A stretch of 64,000 nt of DNA from Lanius collurio (lineage: Eukaryota; Chordata; Aves; Passeriformes; Laniidae), in assembly GCA_020086605.1 (NCBI GenBank), contig JACBWW010000049.1:5495532-5559531 (forward strand). Reading direction: 5' to 3'. A model generated the notes under the pieces. It was not told where the DNA came from. It searched no databases and worked only from the letters and a program-made list of their open reading frames with translations. Positions 51,040 to 63,202 of this stretch are shown here, piece by piece. The first letter of the stretch is position 1, and each line of letters starts with the position of its first letter. The position numbers and the translations under genes are program-made.

Positions 51040-51152
51040 GTACAAATATACGTGTGCATACACACACACACACACATAGCATGTATATGTAAATACATAT
51101 ACATATAGAAAGCATGTGTACATACGCACATATAAATCTACATCTACATATC
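51040..51152. repeat. CA/TA-rich alternating simple repeat
   Basis: An uninterrupted A(CA)8 at 51060-51076 is embedded in about 110 bp of mostly alternating purine-pyrimidine sequence (ATACGTGTGCATAC before it, GTATATGTAAATACATATAC and GTGTACATACGCACATATA after it). Such sequence is a decayed dinucleotide microsatellite and can adopt left-handed or cruciform structures. Confidence 0.88.
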
Positions 51153-51779
51153 TAAGAATGCAAAAATATTTTCCCAACTTGTGTCAAGTTCCTTTTCTCT
51201 GAACACAAACCATTAAGCACTCTGCAAGTGTGCCAAATGCTGCTTTGAATAAAAAGGGAACCACTGACATTGTTTCCAGCCTGCCAAAATAAACCCACCC
51301 CGGCTGCTGAGATGGAGACCAATGGGACATATGTGTGTGATAACCTCATTCCAGACTAAATCCAACCACGATACTAAGGTGTAATTTGAATAATAAAAAA
51401 GTTTCATTAACTGTAAATCAAAACACATTTTATGCCTGGGAGGCGATTCTGAGCTTTCTTCTTCTTCCTACTCCCTTCCTGTACCCTTCATTACAATATA
51501 ATCAATTAGGAATGAGCTTGAATCCAAACTAGGATGCCAAGGAGCTCTGAACACCAAAGAAAATTTGAAACTGTATGTCTGCATTCAGTGGATGATTAAA
51601 CATTTCTGGCAGAATTTTAATAAACCTAGGTAAAGTGTGTTTTCACCAAAGGGTAGCTTTCATGTGAGTGGAGTGGCTTTTGCCTGTGACTCGATGAGTA
51701 GTAGCTTTCTCTGTGATTTCCTGCCCCTTCCTACTTGCAAAGTAATGTGCTATGTCTTTAATCTCCTGCATAATGGTTT

Positions 51780-52000
51780 ATGCTACAACATTTAATGCAT
51801 ATTTGCAGTTAGCCAGAATGCCACGGTCAGCAATCACAATTGGGCTGGAAAGCAAAAATGAATTAAGCTGTAATAAATTAATCACTTGGAAACTTGTGAA
51901 CATGTCCTGAGGAGCTTATGGTTGCCCCTTAGCAGAGTGTTTGTTCCACTCTATCATTTTAATGGCTTTAGCCTCTCAGCACTACTGTGACAAAAGCAAA
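51780..52000. promoter_or_regulatory. Candidate conserved non-coding block
   Basis: High-complexity transposon-free sequence with octamer-like ATGCATATTTGCAG (about 51796-51809), a CpG-containing GCCACGGTCAG, CAATCACAATTGGG, and the homeodomain-like AATTAAGCTG and TAAATTAATCAC. It continues through CATTTTAATGGCTTTAGC. The texture is that of vertebrate developmental enhancers. Conservation cannot be seen from one sequence. Confidence 0.28.
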
Positions 52001-52002
52001 TT

Positions 52003-52030
52003 CCCTTTTCTTTCTTTCTTTTTTTTTTTT
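52003..52030. repeat. (TTTC)n / poly-T simple repeat
   Basis: CCCTTTTCTTTCTTTC-type units pass into twelve T residues at 52019-52030. Low-complexity sequence. Confidence 0.85.
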
Positions 52031-53269
52031 CTAAAAAGGAGATTTAAGTCACAGAGAGGAATGGTCACATAGGATGCATATGTCTGAAAAGGAAATTAAG
52101 GCTTAATCTTCTCAATATTATGTGAAGTCACTAATTGCTGGACAATTCTTCCTCTTGGGTTATTTTCAGCCATAAGTTTTTAGACATTTGGGTGGATGAG
52201 GGCGAGGAGTCATATTAACATTAGGAATAAAGAAGACCAGATTCAGATAAAATAAGAATTGGCTGAAATCCTTCCTCAAACCTCAAAACCCTTCTGAGGT
52301 TTGAAAAAGTTTAGTACACTCCTTTTATTTGCTTCATCTGCTTCAATGGCACTTCCTGATACCGGAGTGGGGAACAGAACAGTGCAAATACCATTCAAAA
52401 GTTGAGGTTTGAGTGTGTTTTGCCAAGTGTTCACTCCCTCAGTGTTTTTGTTGAGGATGCTTTTCAAGATTGTTTTTATTAGGTTTCTATAAACAGAAAA
52501 AACAATACCGGCACAGTACACTCAGATATCACAGATTTCTGAGCATCAGGCCTAAAGAATGCTGCGGTGTGTGGACTAGACACAGCTCCCTGGGCTCCAG
52601 ATTTGCTATCAAGCCCTTTGGATGCACCCTGGCATTGCTTCAGGAAGGCCCTGGGGAGCCCATGAATGTGACATCACCTACTTAAAACCTTTCACGGTGG
52701 CTGTCAAACATTTGAAAAAAGCTGTGGGATGGAAAGAAAGAAGGTACAGATTCAATACTGATGAAATCTTTTTATTTTACTGCTGTTCTTTCAAACATAA
52801 TTTCTGACAGTCACAGAAACACCAGAACTACTTCTGGGATGTCTGAACTAATCATATGTTGGTTATACATTTGTCAGATTATTGGAAAAATATTTTTGAA
52901 GAGCCCATACATGCATGCACATCTGTATTGTCATCATCAATCTCCCTGAAATCCAGAAATCAGAGGAATATCTCCTTGCAGTGTTCAAGTGAAATTGTGC
53001 TTTATGGCCTTAACACTTGACACCCAAGCAACCTCCTAAACTGCCATGGCAATTTATTTTTCAGGCTTTTGCAATAAATTGTACTCCTTTTATCATGTTG
53101 AGGTTTTTCAAAGGTCGTGCAAGGTATTTCAGAGTTTTAGGGGTTTTAGCTGCCTTTTTTTGCCTATCCTGTCCACCCTTTAGTATCTATATATGATAAT
53201 CACAAGCAAAGGTTTGTGATTGAAAGATCCTGGTGATTTTCAGTCTAGATGAAATGAGTTACTGCTATC

Positions 53270-53420
53270 AGACGACCATCTAGAAACCTCAGCAATTCAA
53301 TTAGCACTAATTGAAATGGTAATTGATAATGTCAGCTCAATGGCCCCAAAACAAATGAGCCTTAAATCTGAACTGCTCCCTTATCTCCAGTACTTAGATT
53401 TATAACCTGGAAATGCTTAT
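53270..53420. promoter_or_regulatory. Candidate enhancer with palindromic homeodomain sites
   Basis: TTCAATTA (53296-53303) and TAATTGAA (53308-53315) are perfect 8-bp inverted arms around GCAC, and each contains a homeodomain-like CAATTA/TAATTG core. A further TAATTG follows at 53320-53325. Downstream are GATAATGTCAGC and an ATGCATTTG octamer-like string. Inverted homeodomain half-sites with a short spacer are a known arrangement for dimeric paired-class binding, usually with a 2-3 bp spacer, so the 4-bp spacing here is only approximate. Confidence 0.35.
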
Positions 53421-55485
53421 TGACACAAAAATGCATTTGTTGGCAAATTCATTGGAAGAATTACTGGAAGTGTATCAAATGAAACTGGAAGAAATGTAAA
53501 ACTGAAGAGGGACTCATAAATGTATGATAAGGTATAACTCTGCTCTGATAGGAGGGAAAATGAAATGTCCAGATGCTGTTATTTAAAAATAGGATCCATT
53601 TTCCCTAACTTTAGATGTTTATAACATAAGCCTCTATTTCTTAGCTAAGGTTTTAATTCAGGGGTCTAGTAACTGGCACCTAGAGCCATTTTTGTTGACC
53701 CATGAAATCCTGTCTGATGCCCAGCTGCTGCTCCAGAAAGTCACACATTTTCATGGAGTCCTACTTCGTGTTTTCCAGCTCCAGATGCATTTTTGGGATG
53801 CTACAGAGCACTTCAAATGGCAGTGGACACCAAAGTTGAAGCAAATGAATCATGCCTGTGGTGCTCACACTTTTTTTAGGGGAGCAGAGACCTTTTTTCA
53901 AGGAACCAGTGTCACAGTCTCTGGCTGTGATGGTGAGAGGCTGCCCACATGTAGACCAGCAGTATAGTTTGAGATGCCTTAGGACTGTCCTAAGTACGGG
54001 TCTCCCATAATTCACATCCCTCAGCAAATACCACAGACAGCCCAGGGCTCCTCAAATGGCACGGGATACCTACGGGTGGACAGCTGAAATGAGCCCATAT
54101 ATCTCTGAATTTGGAGCTATGTCTCACATTTAATGTTAGGGGAAGTTAATCCTGTCATTTATGTCCCTACTTAGGAGTATCTCCTGGATCTATTCTGTGA
54201 TTCAATACCCTGAATCCATGCAAAAGAGAAGGCATCAGTTTTCTGTGCTGTGGACACAGCACTCCCACTGAGCTTTGAAACCGAGGATGTGGAAATGAGA
54301 ATGGAACTAATACGTGGGGATCTCAGTAGTTTAAGTTTCTAACCTTAACCTCTAACCTTCTCTTAGTGGGTTATTTAAGCAGCTGACCTGGCTGGATTGT
54401 TGACATAAATCTGTCTTTGAAATATCCATCCTGAGCTATCATGGTAAACTTATACACTCAGAACAAATAAGTAAGGAACAGAGAAGAGAGGGTCAAATCC
54501 CTAGCTGAAGGAAATTCAGCAAGTATCTGGCTAAGCATAAGTCCTTGTAATGGAAAACTGTGTAGCAGAAAATCCATTTCCACAGTTACTGAAGGCATGT
54601 ATGTACACATGACACCTGGTGTGCTCCAGAGGAAAGCCATAGGACAAATGACTTTCCTAAACTTGTAATTTATTGAGTCTGTGGTCCAAAAAGACACTTA
54701 TATTTGAGTATCTTTCATCATTGCTGTGAAAAGGAATAGGCCCACAATCTTTCAAGAGTTTAAATATCTTATTTTAGATTGTCAGAAAACTACTTTGTCT
54801 GGCTGATCTATTAAGCTGCTCTACCCAGCTGGAAAACACTGTGCACTTTCATGTCCTATATTATTCCACCACTCTGTTTATTTTGCCCATTAATGAAAAT
54901 GCTTTCAGAGTGGATTAGATAAAATCAAAATATTATGATCTCCCCACCTTCAAGGTTTGGCAGAACATAAAGCACAGGCCAGTGCAGCTGACCAGCCAAG
55001 GAACAGATTATCTGTGAGAGATAGAGAGTGTCATGTTGCTGTTGCAAAACAATCCCCTGCATGTGTCAGTGGCTGGAGGGAATGCATTAGAGAAATAAAC
55101 TTGCAAAGAAAATAGGATATGTTTGTAAACACAGAGTGCTCATCTGAGTTACACAACCTAACCACTGTCTATGAATACCACTTGAAAACCTGCTAATATG
55201 CACCAAATAAACTCTAAAATGAGGGTTTAATGACAAGATGACAACTCATTTCCTAAATGACTCAAACTTCAGAGAATATCAAAGGTTACCAAAGGTGACT
55301 ATCTATGAATGAACAAAAATGTGTGTTAAAATTTTTGGAAATGGTAGCAACTTCAGACTTAAAGTTTATTTTGACCCAATGTTCCCATGAGCAATTAACA
55401 GTTCCATATTTCCCACATAACAACAGATAGGATTTTTCTAGTTGATGTAAACTGAAAGCTTACAGAGCGTAATGTTTGTATTAAG

Positions 55486-55501
55486 GATCATTATAATGAT
55501 C
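55486..55501. repeat. 16-bp perfect palindrome GATCATTATAATGATC
   Basis: The 16 bases are identical to their own reverse complement, with no spacer. Directly after it, ATCATTATAAC (55504-55514) repeats one half-arm, giving three close ATCATTATA-type copies. It could be a dimeric homeodomain or POU-like site, or a chance product of AT-rich sequence. Confidence 0.85.
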
Positions 55502-57296
55502 AAATCATTATAACACACTGAAGGCATCTAAATATGAGCAATGCCACATAAAAATAAATGAGAACAGAGTGGATATTCATATAGTTTCTTCTCCAGAGGC
55601 AAATAGGGGATTAAGTGACTTAATGAATGATGATGAAAAGACAAAGCACTGCAGTAAACTCAGTCCTGCTGTAAATGCACACAACCCCATTGACAACTGA
55701 ATCTGTTCTTGTCCAAAGCCATATTTAGGATGGAAGGTTTCCATCCCCATGGTGCATTCATTACTTCTGTCTCACACTAAAGCAGCTCCATTGCTTTCAC
55801 TAAATGGAGCATGTCATTTTCTTAAATAAGTGCCTGGCCATAAAAAACCCCAAGCATATATAGAACACTGTGTGAGAAAAACAGCTTCCTATTCTGATTC
55901 GTGCCTTTGATTTCACAAGTCCTATTTCTATCAGCAATCACATTTACAGCACATTCATTTTAATTCCCCAAGGCACTGCATTTATATGAGTGAACAATGA
56001 ATGTATCAAAACAGAGAGTCCTGATGTGCCTCCACAGTTAAGCTGATGTAAAACACTTGACCTCAGCTCTTGAGAAAGTACAGCAGGTACATTGCAGGCT
56101 CAGACAGCAAAAGTGGAAATGTGAAGTTCTTGCTATCAATCCAAGTATTTTGGGACTTAGCTTTACTAGGGATTTCTCTCCTGGAGCTGTGACACAGAAT
56201 CCAGTCTCTCTCCAAGTTTCTAGAAATGCCAAGCCTCAGGTACCAGAGTTCCTACAGCAATTTAGGGTTACAAGAAAAGTCACCACAGACTTCACTGACA
56301 CATTGCTGGGTTCTCATTCCCCAGCTATCAACACCAGGTTTCTTTTGCATACTGAAGTTCCTGCTTGGAACATTTGCCTGGATTTCCTTTCTACAAAATG
56401 CCTGAGCACAAACAAGAAGTTGCTACAACACCAAAGTTTCTGGGGGATTGGCACATTTGCTGTGTTCAGTATAAATTGAGAATATAATATTTTCTGATGG
56501 GTCAAAATAAGGTCAAGTGTTTTGTTTAGTTATAAAACCATGTTGTCATGACTACATAGTTTTCATTATAGATATGATTACATCAGCATCATAGTTTATC
56601 ACTAATTGTCAGATCATGAGATAATTGTTATTTCCTGCTGGTGACTAGGAATTTCGAAGGTATGTCTATCTCTTTCTTTGTGTCCAAACAAGTTTCATCA
56701 ACCTCAGAAGCACTTGTGTAAGATAAATGGGGAGGAAATCCATTCAGTCTGGGTGTAAGAAGGAGAGAGTGTTGAGCAGATTTCTAGAAATGATTGAATG
56801 TTTGCAGCAGACTTCATAAGCCACAGTGGGCTCCTCCAAAAGATGTCACTTTACTCCTGAGGAACAAGTTGCCTACTCCTATACAGGTGTGCATTAAATT
56901 GTTGTGAAAGTAACTGAATTTTCTCCATGCATTTTAGAAAAAAAATGGATTAGAAGTATGATCCATCTCTGCTCTGATCTCACAGCATGCAGAGATACCA
57001 ATATGAGTAGTAATGGGTACAAGTCCAAATTACTTCCTCAAAACAGTCCATATTGAATAAAACTTGGCCTTACTGCTCTGTCCATCTTTACCCAGTCTCT
57101 TCTGGGATGGAATTACTCTGTTTGCTTCATGGGTGCATAAGAAAGGCACTCAGATAAAAATGGGCATACATTAATGGTTGCATGAGGCAGTGTATGCAAA
57201 ATAAGAAATATAACCTTTGTTACTGTTAATCCTGAGTTTAACTGAATTAACTGAAGCATGGAACCAGGATTAGGAGAGGAGTATATAGCAAAAAAG

Positions 57297-57317
57297 AAAA
57301 AAAAAAAAAAAAAAAAA
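57297..57317. repeat. Poly-A tract (A21)
   Basis: Twenty-one uninterrupted A residues after AAAAAG. I looked upstream for a processed pseudogene or a tailed retroposon and recognised none, so I call it a simple homopolymer. Confidence 0.9.
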
Positions 57318-58059
57318 GACAATATAAGCATTTAAATGAGGGAAAAGGTGGAAACATATGGTTAATAAAGACAATGTGTCATTCCTTGCTCTCCAAGTCA
57401 AAATAAATAAAACAACTCTTTTCTTTCCCACAAATCAATCAAACCACTGCATGAGTACAATGACACCCTATTGTTTCTTATGGCTTCCAGAATGAATGTG
57501 AAGTTATGTGTGTTTAGCTTGGCAGAATTGAATCTTCCCCCTCCAATCCCACCAGCCAGGTCCCAAGACTTATCTTTCTCTGTCAGAACCCCCTGTAAAT
57601 CATTATTTTTCATTTGAAGGATCTCTCTAAAACCTTTCCTGCTCTTCTCATTCCAGGCATCTGCAGGGATGTTGTGTGGTTTTGGAACACGAGGAAGTGC
57701 TGTCTGTTTTCAGCTCCTTTGCTGTCCCCACCCAGAAGCCACTAGCATTTTTGAAGAAAATCTGGAATACTTCCTTCCACACCCTTCTCCTTGTGACTTT
57801 TAACTGCATGTGAATGTGAAGGCAAGCACCAAGACCAAGGGCATGGCTGAAGCGTAGCTCCTGGGTAAGGAAGCAGCAGGTGAGGCTTCTCACTGTTTCC
57901 CCACACACTTTGCTGTGTTTATAATTTGATTCAAGGTTTTGTGGCTCCACCACATCAGACCTGACCTTGAACACAGACTGCTAAAGCTTTATGGGGAGGA
58001 GAGGGGCTGCTGACCCTGTGGATGCACTTGAAGAGTTGACACCTCCTTGACCATGATGC

Positions 58060-58099
58060 TGTTTACTTGTCTTTAAACTCTTGTTTACTTATCTTTAAA
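58060..58099. promoter_or_regulatory. Tandem forkhead-like (TGTTTAC) pair
   Basis: TGTTTACTTGTCTTTAAA (58060-58077) and TGTTTACTTATCTTTAAA (58082-58099) differ at one base and lie 22 bp apart, about two helical turns. TGTTTAC is the reverse complement of the forkhead core GTAAACA. A small tandem duplication is certain; use as a FOX-binding element is inference. Confidence 0.4.
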
Positions 58100-61000
58100 A
58101 ATGCCCCTCTCGGAATGCCCCAGAACGGACATTGGCTGGCAGCAGCTCACATTTTCCCCAGAGGGGACAGGTGAACATTGCTCCTGCACAGCTTACTGGC
58201 TGTGGATCAGCACTGTGAGCTCTTCTGGATCTTTTAATGTATCTACAGTGATGTTAAAGAGAAACCGAGTTTTTTCTCAGAGTTGTGCCCAGACAACTTA
58301 AAATGGCACTTAATACACTCTGCCATCTATTTTGCTATCAGTGCTCAAAACTCAAGGAATACAGAATCCCCTTTTTCCCCTGATCTTATACATTAAGATG
58401 AGAAGGGCAGGATCTGTAACTGAACTGCTTATTGGAAGTAATCTGCTTAGTAGTAATTTCTGACTGTGTTGGACTTGTATGCCACTGGAAATTCTTACTT
58501 CCATTTTCGTAGATGATTTACACACATCCTTGTGAAAAAAAATAGTGGAATTCATTGCTGAAAGTATTAATTTATAAATATTATCTTTCAAAAAGCTAAT
58601 ACAATTATCACATGAATAGGAAACAAAGGCCAGCCTGGATCCATAAAGACTTCCAATTTCTGCATTCATGTGCTTTAATCAACATTTATGCAAAAAAAAA
58701 AAAAAATTAGATCTACCTGGTGGTTACACACTTAGCAGTCTATCTTTCTTAAAACATTTATTTTCATCCAGTTCAGTAGCAAATAAATGTTAAAACCATC
58801 AACATTACTCTTATGTACGGTGGCCATGCTCCTGACTTTTCTGCTCAGCTTCATCCATGTGTAGAAAGAAACAATACAGAAAGGGACTTGTTAATGTAAT
58901 TGCCCTGTCACTGATGAATGTTACAAAAAAATAATGTTAAGGGTTAAGGAAAAGGATTCTTCACAGTAATGCTGGTTAAGTGTTTGTGAGATGGCAGGAG
59001 AGTTAGTGAGAGAGTTCTAGCAGAGAAACTCTTGGGCCTCTCTTCAAAATTTAGTTTAGCAGCAGTTGCTCCACTTGAGTGGATCTTCTAGTGCCTTAAA
59101 ATATTTTGTGTCACAATACATTTATTTCAACTACATTTATTGCATCCAAACATTTCTGTTTAGTCACATTGGAAAAATGAGATTGCTGGAAGTCTTCTGT
59201 ATGCTCATTTCTTCTTCCAATTTCTTATTTGCTTGAGGCAAATGATTTTCCGAGAACCTCGTATGTGATTAAAGAAGCAATAATTCTTCCCAGAAAAAGC
59301 AATAATAACATGCAGCAGTATCACATTCCCACTTCTTAATTAAGGTTCTATGCTTTTGTTATTTGTTGACAGTAACCAACATGCACATACTTCTGCATAA
59401 TTGTACCACAGGTTCATTAGGATCCATGTGCATGTATGTGTTTGCCATTCAGAACTCACATCCATCCAAGCCTGACAAATCATGTTAATGAAAATAAAAC
59501 TAGTCCTAAAAAATGAAATCTAGTAAGCTATGGGTAAAAGCAATTGAACATTTTAAGGGAATTGGACTTCATGGAGATCATTGTTTTTCCACACTACAGA
59601 ACACAAATGTTCCTAATATAAATTTGGGAAATGTACAGTAACAGCTGAGGTACAAATTTTTATATAGACAAGGTTGAAATTCTGCTCCTGATATTTCTCA
59701 ATGTGACGTGCAATTATTGTGCACAGTGGATACCACACTGGGATTTAACATGATTTTTTAACAGAAAAATTTCTGCAATCAACAACAAAACCCAAAAGTG
59801 TGAAGTTTAATGACTGTGGCCTAGAGTTCTCGAGAGACTTCACAGTGATGCCTCATTTAAAATGTCCTGTGCAGCTTTCTCTGTCAGGGCACATCTTTAA
59901 CAAAAAGCTCTAGAGACTCTTAGGACCAGATAGATTTTGCATCTGTTTAAATGTTTAACTGAGACATTCAAGAAGGGAGTTTGATTATTGTAGACTCTTC
60001 AGTAGAGTTAATGAGGACAGATAAAGACTTGCAGAGGGAGAATTAGTTGTTAAGCAGATTGAAAAAGCCCTGGTATGCACATGGAGCTGAAGCACCCTCT
60101 GAGATGCACAACTTCCCCTTGTCTATTGACTGGCACCTGGAGAGGAAGGAATCCAGCCTCCAGACAACTACTTCTGCCTAAGCATCCTCCCCAGTGTAAA
60201 TATTTCAGTGTCAATTCTGAGTTCTGTTTATGCTCTTAGGCAAGCAGCAGCTTGGATCCTGTCCCCTCCTTGGTCTGGAAAACTACAACTCATTTCTCTG
60301 AAAAGTGACCTCAGCACCCGTAACTGAGATTGCAGTCACTATTTACTCCCTCTGCTGAGAATATATCACTGTGCAGACACTAATGCAGAAAGAAGAAATA
60401 AACCCAAAAGATGACTTCCTTTAGCTGAGGTACAGCAGCATTAATCTGTACTGGGCTGGGGACAGTGCCTTGAAGCTAAATCCAGGAGTTCCAAGAATCT
60501 CACTGACACCCAACTGCTGATGTTTCACACATTTCCTCTATGGGTCTGCCACTTAAATACCCAGTTGGGACTGGATATTCACTTGGTACAGGAATCATTG
60601 GGAAAAATAATCACCTAAGTCCTGATGCATCAAGAACAATGATAAAAAAAGCCATGTAAAATGCCTTTGGACAACTCATAGGCGTATGATAGCTCAGTGT
60701 GATGGATTAATCTGAATTCAGCCAGTGAGTTGGGAAATTATCTTCAAATTAATCTTCTTTGTATTCTTATGTGATTCTCTTGTTCTAAGAAAAAACCTTA
60801 GTAAGTTGAATTTTATAGGGTTCTTTTATTAGTCAAATTTCAGCAACATTTATAAAAAGGAGGGGAAAGCATGGTAGATAAATTTCAGCAGTACTATGTG
60901 AGGTCCCATTTCCAAGTTACAAAGAAATGTTTGTTCAGAGTAGGATCTTGAAAGGTAACTTGTTATAAACTTCCCAGAAAAAGAATGGAGTAGAAGGGAA

Positions 61001-62108
61001 TTCAATTTAAGGGCTTTCCAGGATATGCCAGCTGCTATTAGCTATCTACACTGAACAGCTAAGGAATGCCAGAGTAAAGCCTTTAAGCATAATCCTAATT
61101 TAATTTAACCTGCTGATATTTATTAAATGCTGCTCTATTACTAAAATCAGAATTTTTCAGTTCACACATCTTTTTAAATTTCAAAGCCTTTTTTGATGAA
61201 GCTGATTCTGAATAATGTTCCTGCTCCTAAGACAGCTCTCATTTAGGGCAGTGATTTTTAAGAGCAGGAAACTGGAACACTTTCAAAGCATTCAGAGCAC
61301 TTTCACAGATTCCCTAGGGTTTCTAAGAAATGTCTTGACTGGTTGAATGAACTACTCTGAGTGCTGGTAATTTGTGGATCTAAAGAGAAGGCTGTAAGGT
61401 AGTAGCTAATATTAGCCAAGAAAGCTCTGTGGTATCCTTATGTTTGAACCATGAGAGTCCCAAGAGAGTTCATAACATCTGCCTAGAACTCTAACAAGGT
61501 TAACTCTACTCAATGCTCACTCAGCTTTTGTAAAATAAATCATGACATAATGGTAAATTAAGTATCCCACTTCCACAGCTTTATGTGCAAATCATGGAGT
61601 TCAGCTATAAAACTATCATCTGTTTCCAGATACTTAACATTTATTTTTCCTTCCATAATCAAGAATTACAATCATAATAAATAAAGCTCAGTTTACTCTG
61701 CTGTTATTCCATGGCATCCCAGTGATGTGAAACACAAGCAAGCAAGGTTTTATTGTAAGATACAAAAGTCCAACATCCCTTTAAACATCTCTGTGTACAT
61801 GAACTTCCTGTGGGTTGTATAAACCCATCTAGTAAAACTGCTGCTGTAATGAGACTGAAGTGTAAAACTCAACAGAAAACATATTTTTATTGAAGCAAAA
61901 TGGAATTCATGTCTGATTATGCTGTCTTTTTAAAAAATCATCACCATGGTATGCTCTGGGGAATCTCTGCAAGGCTTTCCAGTCTATATGAAAATAAGCT
62001 ATTGAAGCAAGAATAATAAACAGTTAATTAACTGGTCCTTCTGCATGGCAGCTACTGGATACTGAAATAATATGGAATTCTCACAAGTCATATTGTCAAC
62101 TTTACTGG

Positions 62109-62378
62109 TTTTGGAGGGGTTTTGTTAGGTTTTTCGCGTGCTATTTTGGGGTTTTTTTTCTGTAAGGCAAGCACTGTGAATTTTTTAAAAACAAATTTGG
62201 TAAGAGCAAAGCACATATGCTTTATGGGCAGCTCATTGTCTATAGTGTTTTATTCATGCTTGGTTCACAGAGTTAGCCAGTAACTGTTTCCCCTCAATAT
62301 TTTTTAGATGAGTAAGAAATCATTACATGGATTTCAGAGAGTGTTCATAGTAGTTTTGGGGGTTTTGTTAAGTTTTTC
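62109..62378. repeat. Two dispersed copies of a G/T-rich string
   Basis: The strings at 62109-62135 and 62354-62378 share the layout TTTTGG...GGGTTTTGTTA, then A/G, GTTTTTC, with two or three differences, 245 bp apart. Similar GGGGTTTTT runs occur elsewhere in the window (7050, 34098, 35432). They may be remnants of a low-complexity element or independent G/T tracts. Confidence 0.5.
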
Positions 62379-63033
62379 AAGCCACCATTCATAAGACAAT
62401 TTCTCTAGGACAGTTTTTGAAGACAAAAGACTTTAAAAAAAAAAAAGGTTTTAATTGATTCTGAACAGTGCTAGAACCAGAGGTGCACTCTTTTTAAACC
62501 ATGCTGAGATTCAGATTGATCTTGTCAAGTTTCAGCACTAAAATTTATGTATGCAGCCTCAGTCAGTGGGGTAGGCTCATTCCATAGTGCAGGAAAATAA
62601 ATGGAGAACTCCACTGGGGCATTCATCTTGTGTATTATCAAAACCTGTCTTCAGACAGATCAAATAATCTCTTAGCAGTCCCTGTATCTTTAAACTGATG
62701 AAAAAGCAACTTTTGGTGGTTAATTTAGTCCAGAAATCTATTTTAAGCCACAAAAGTACTGCCCAAATGAATCCCCCCCGAATGAGAAAAGAAAGTTTTC
62801 TAAGTGTCTTTGTGTGTTTCTGTTCAGAAGTTTCAATATTTTATGTATTAATTAGATATTCCTGAAGACTCTCTGGACTGCAGACATTAACATGCTCAGT
62901 CCTGAGTGTAACACTGGATATGTGCTCCCATCTTTTGGGACATAATTCTGAAAATCAAAACCCATGCACAGGTATGAGGTGCACTTACCTTAAGTATCTC
63001 AGTTATGCCAAAATTAAATGTGACTTCATGCTT

Positions 63034-63202
63034 AGACTCACAGAACAAGAGAATTTTTAATTTTGTAAGATTGGACCTCTGGAGATTCTCATGCCTACCC
63101 CTCCTGCTCAAAGCAGGGACAAATAGAGCAGGTTGTGCAAGGTTGTGTCCAGTCCAATTTTAAGTATGTCCAAGAGTGAAGACTCTATATCTGGGCAACC
63201 TT
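63034..63202 (-). mobile_element. CR1 LINE fragment, antisense
   Basis: It begins with AGACTCACAGAACAAGAGAA, a decayed terminal motif in reverse complement. It proceeds through GATTGGACCTCTGGAGATTC, CCCCTCCTGCTCAAAGCAGG, GACAAATAGAGCAGGTTGTG, GTGTCCAGTCCAATTTTAAG, GTATGTCCAAGAGTGAAGAC and ATCTGGGCAACC. This ordered set marks yet another CR1 3' UTR type, different from those at 4301 and 10295. About 170 bp remain, with no coding sequence. Confidence 0.88.

Larger units (their letters stand above)
51153..57296. other. Unique non-coding DNA with several regulatory-looking blocks
   Basis: About 6 kb with no recognised gene or transposon. Blocks at 51780-52000, 53270-53420 and the palindrome at 55486-55501 are listed separately. 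A TTTC/T12 simple run lies at 52003-52030. The longest frame of the window (140 codons, 56057-56479) begins with TTG, contains no ATG and has no known domain. Confidence 0.6.
57318..63033. other. Unique non-coding DNA
   Basis: No gene or transposon was recognised. Somewhat GC-richer parts lie at 57600-58310 and 60080-60560. An A15 run is at 58692-58706. Two similar G/T-rich strings occur at 62109-62135 and 62354-62378. A tandem forkhead-like pair at 58060-58099 is listed separately. Frames of 105-108 codons (57648-57974 and 58352-58669, both minus) have no known domain. Confidence 0.6.

Noticed and set aside
56057..56479. Longest open frame of the window (140 codons, plus strand) as a gene
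   Set aside because: It starts at TTG, has no in-frame ATG at all, shows no domain or composition bias, and about one such run is expected by chance in six frames of this length.
57297..57317. Poly-A tail of a processed pseudogene
   Set aside because: No gene-like sequence lies upstream. CR1 machinery does not favour poly-A RNAs, so processed pseudogenes are rare in birds.
58101..58301. GC-richer 66-codon frame as an immunoglobulin-domain exon
   Set aside because: A serine/threonine-rich stretch with FNVSTV looked suggestive, but there is no conserved Cys-Trp-Cys pattern and no splice boundaries.
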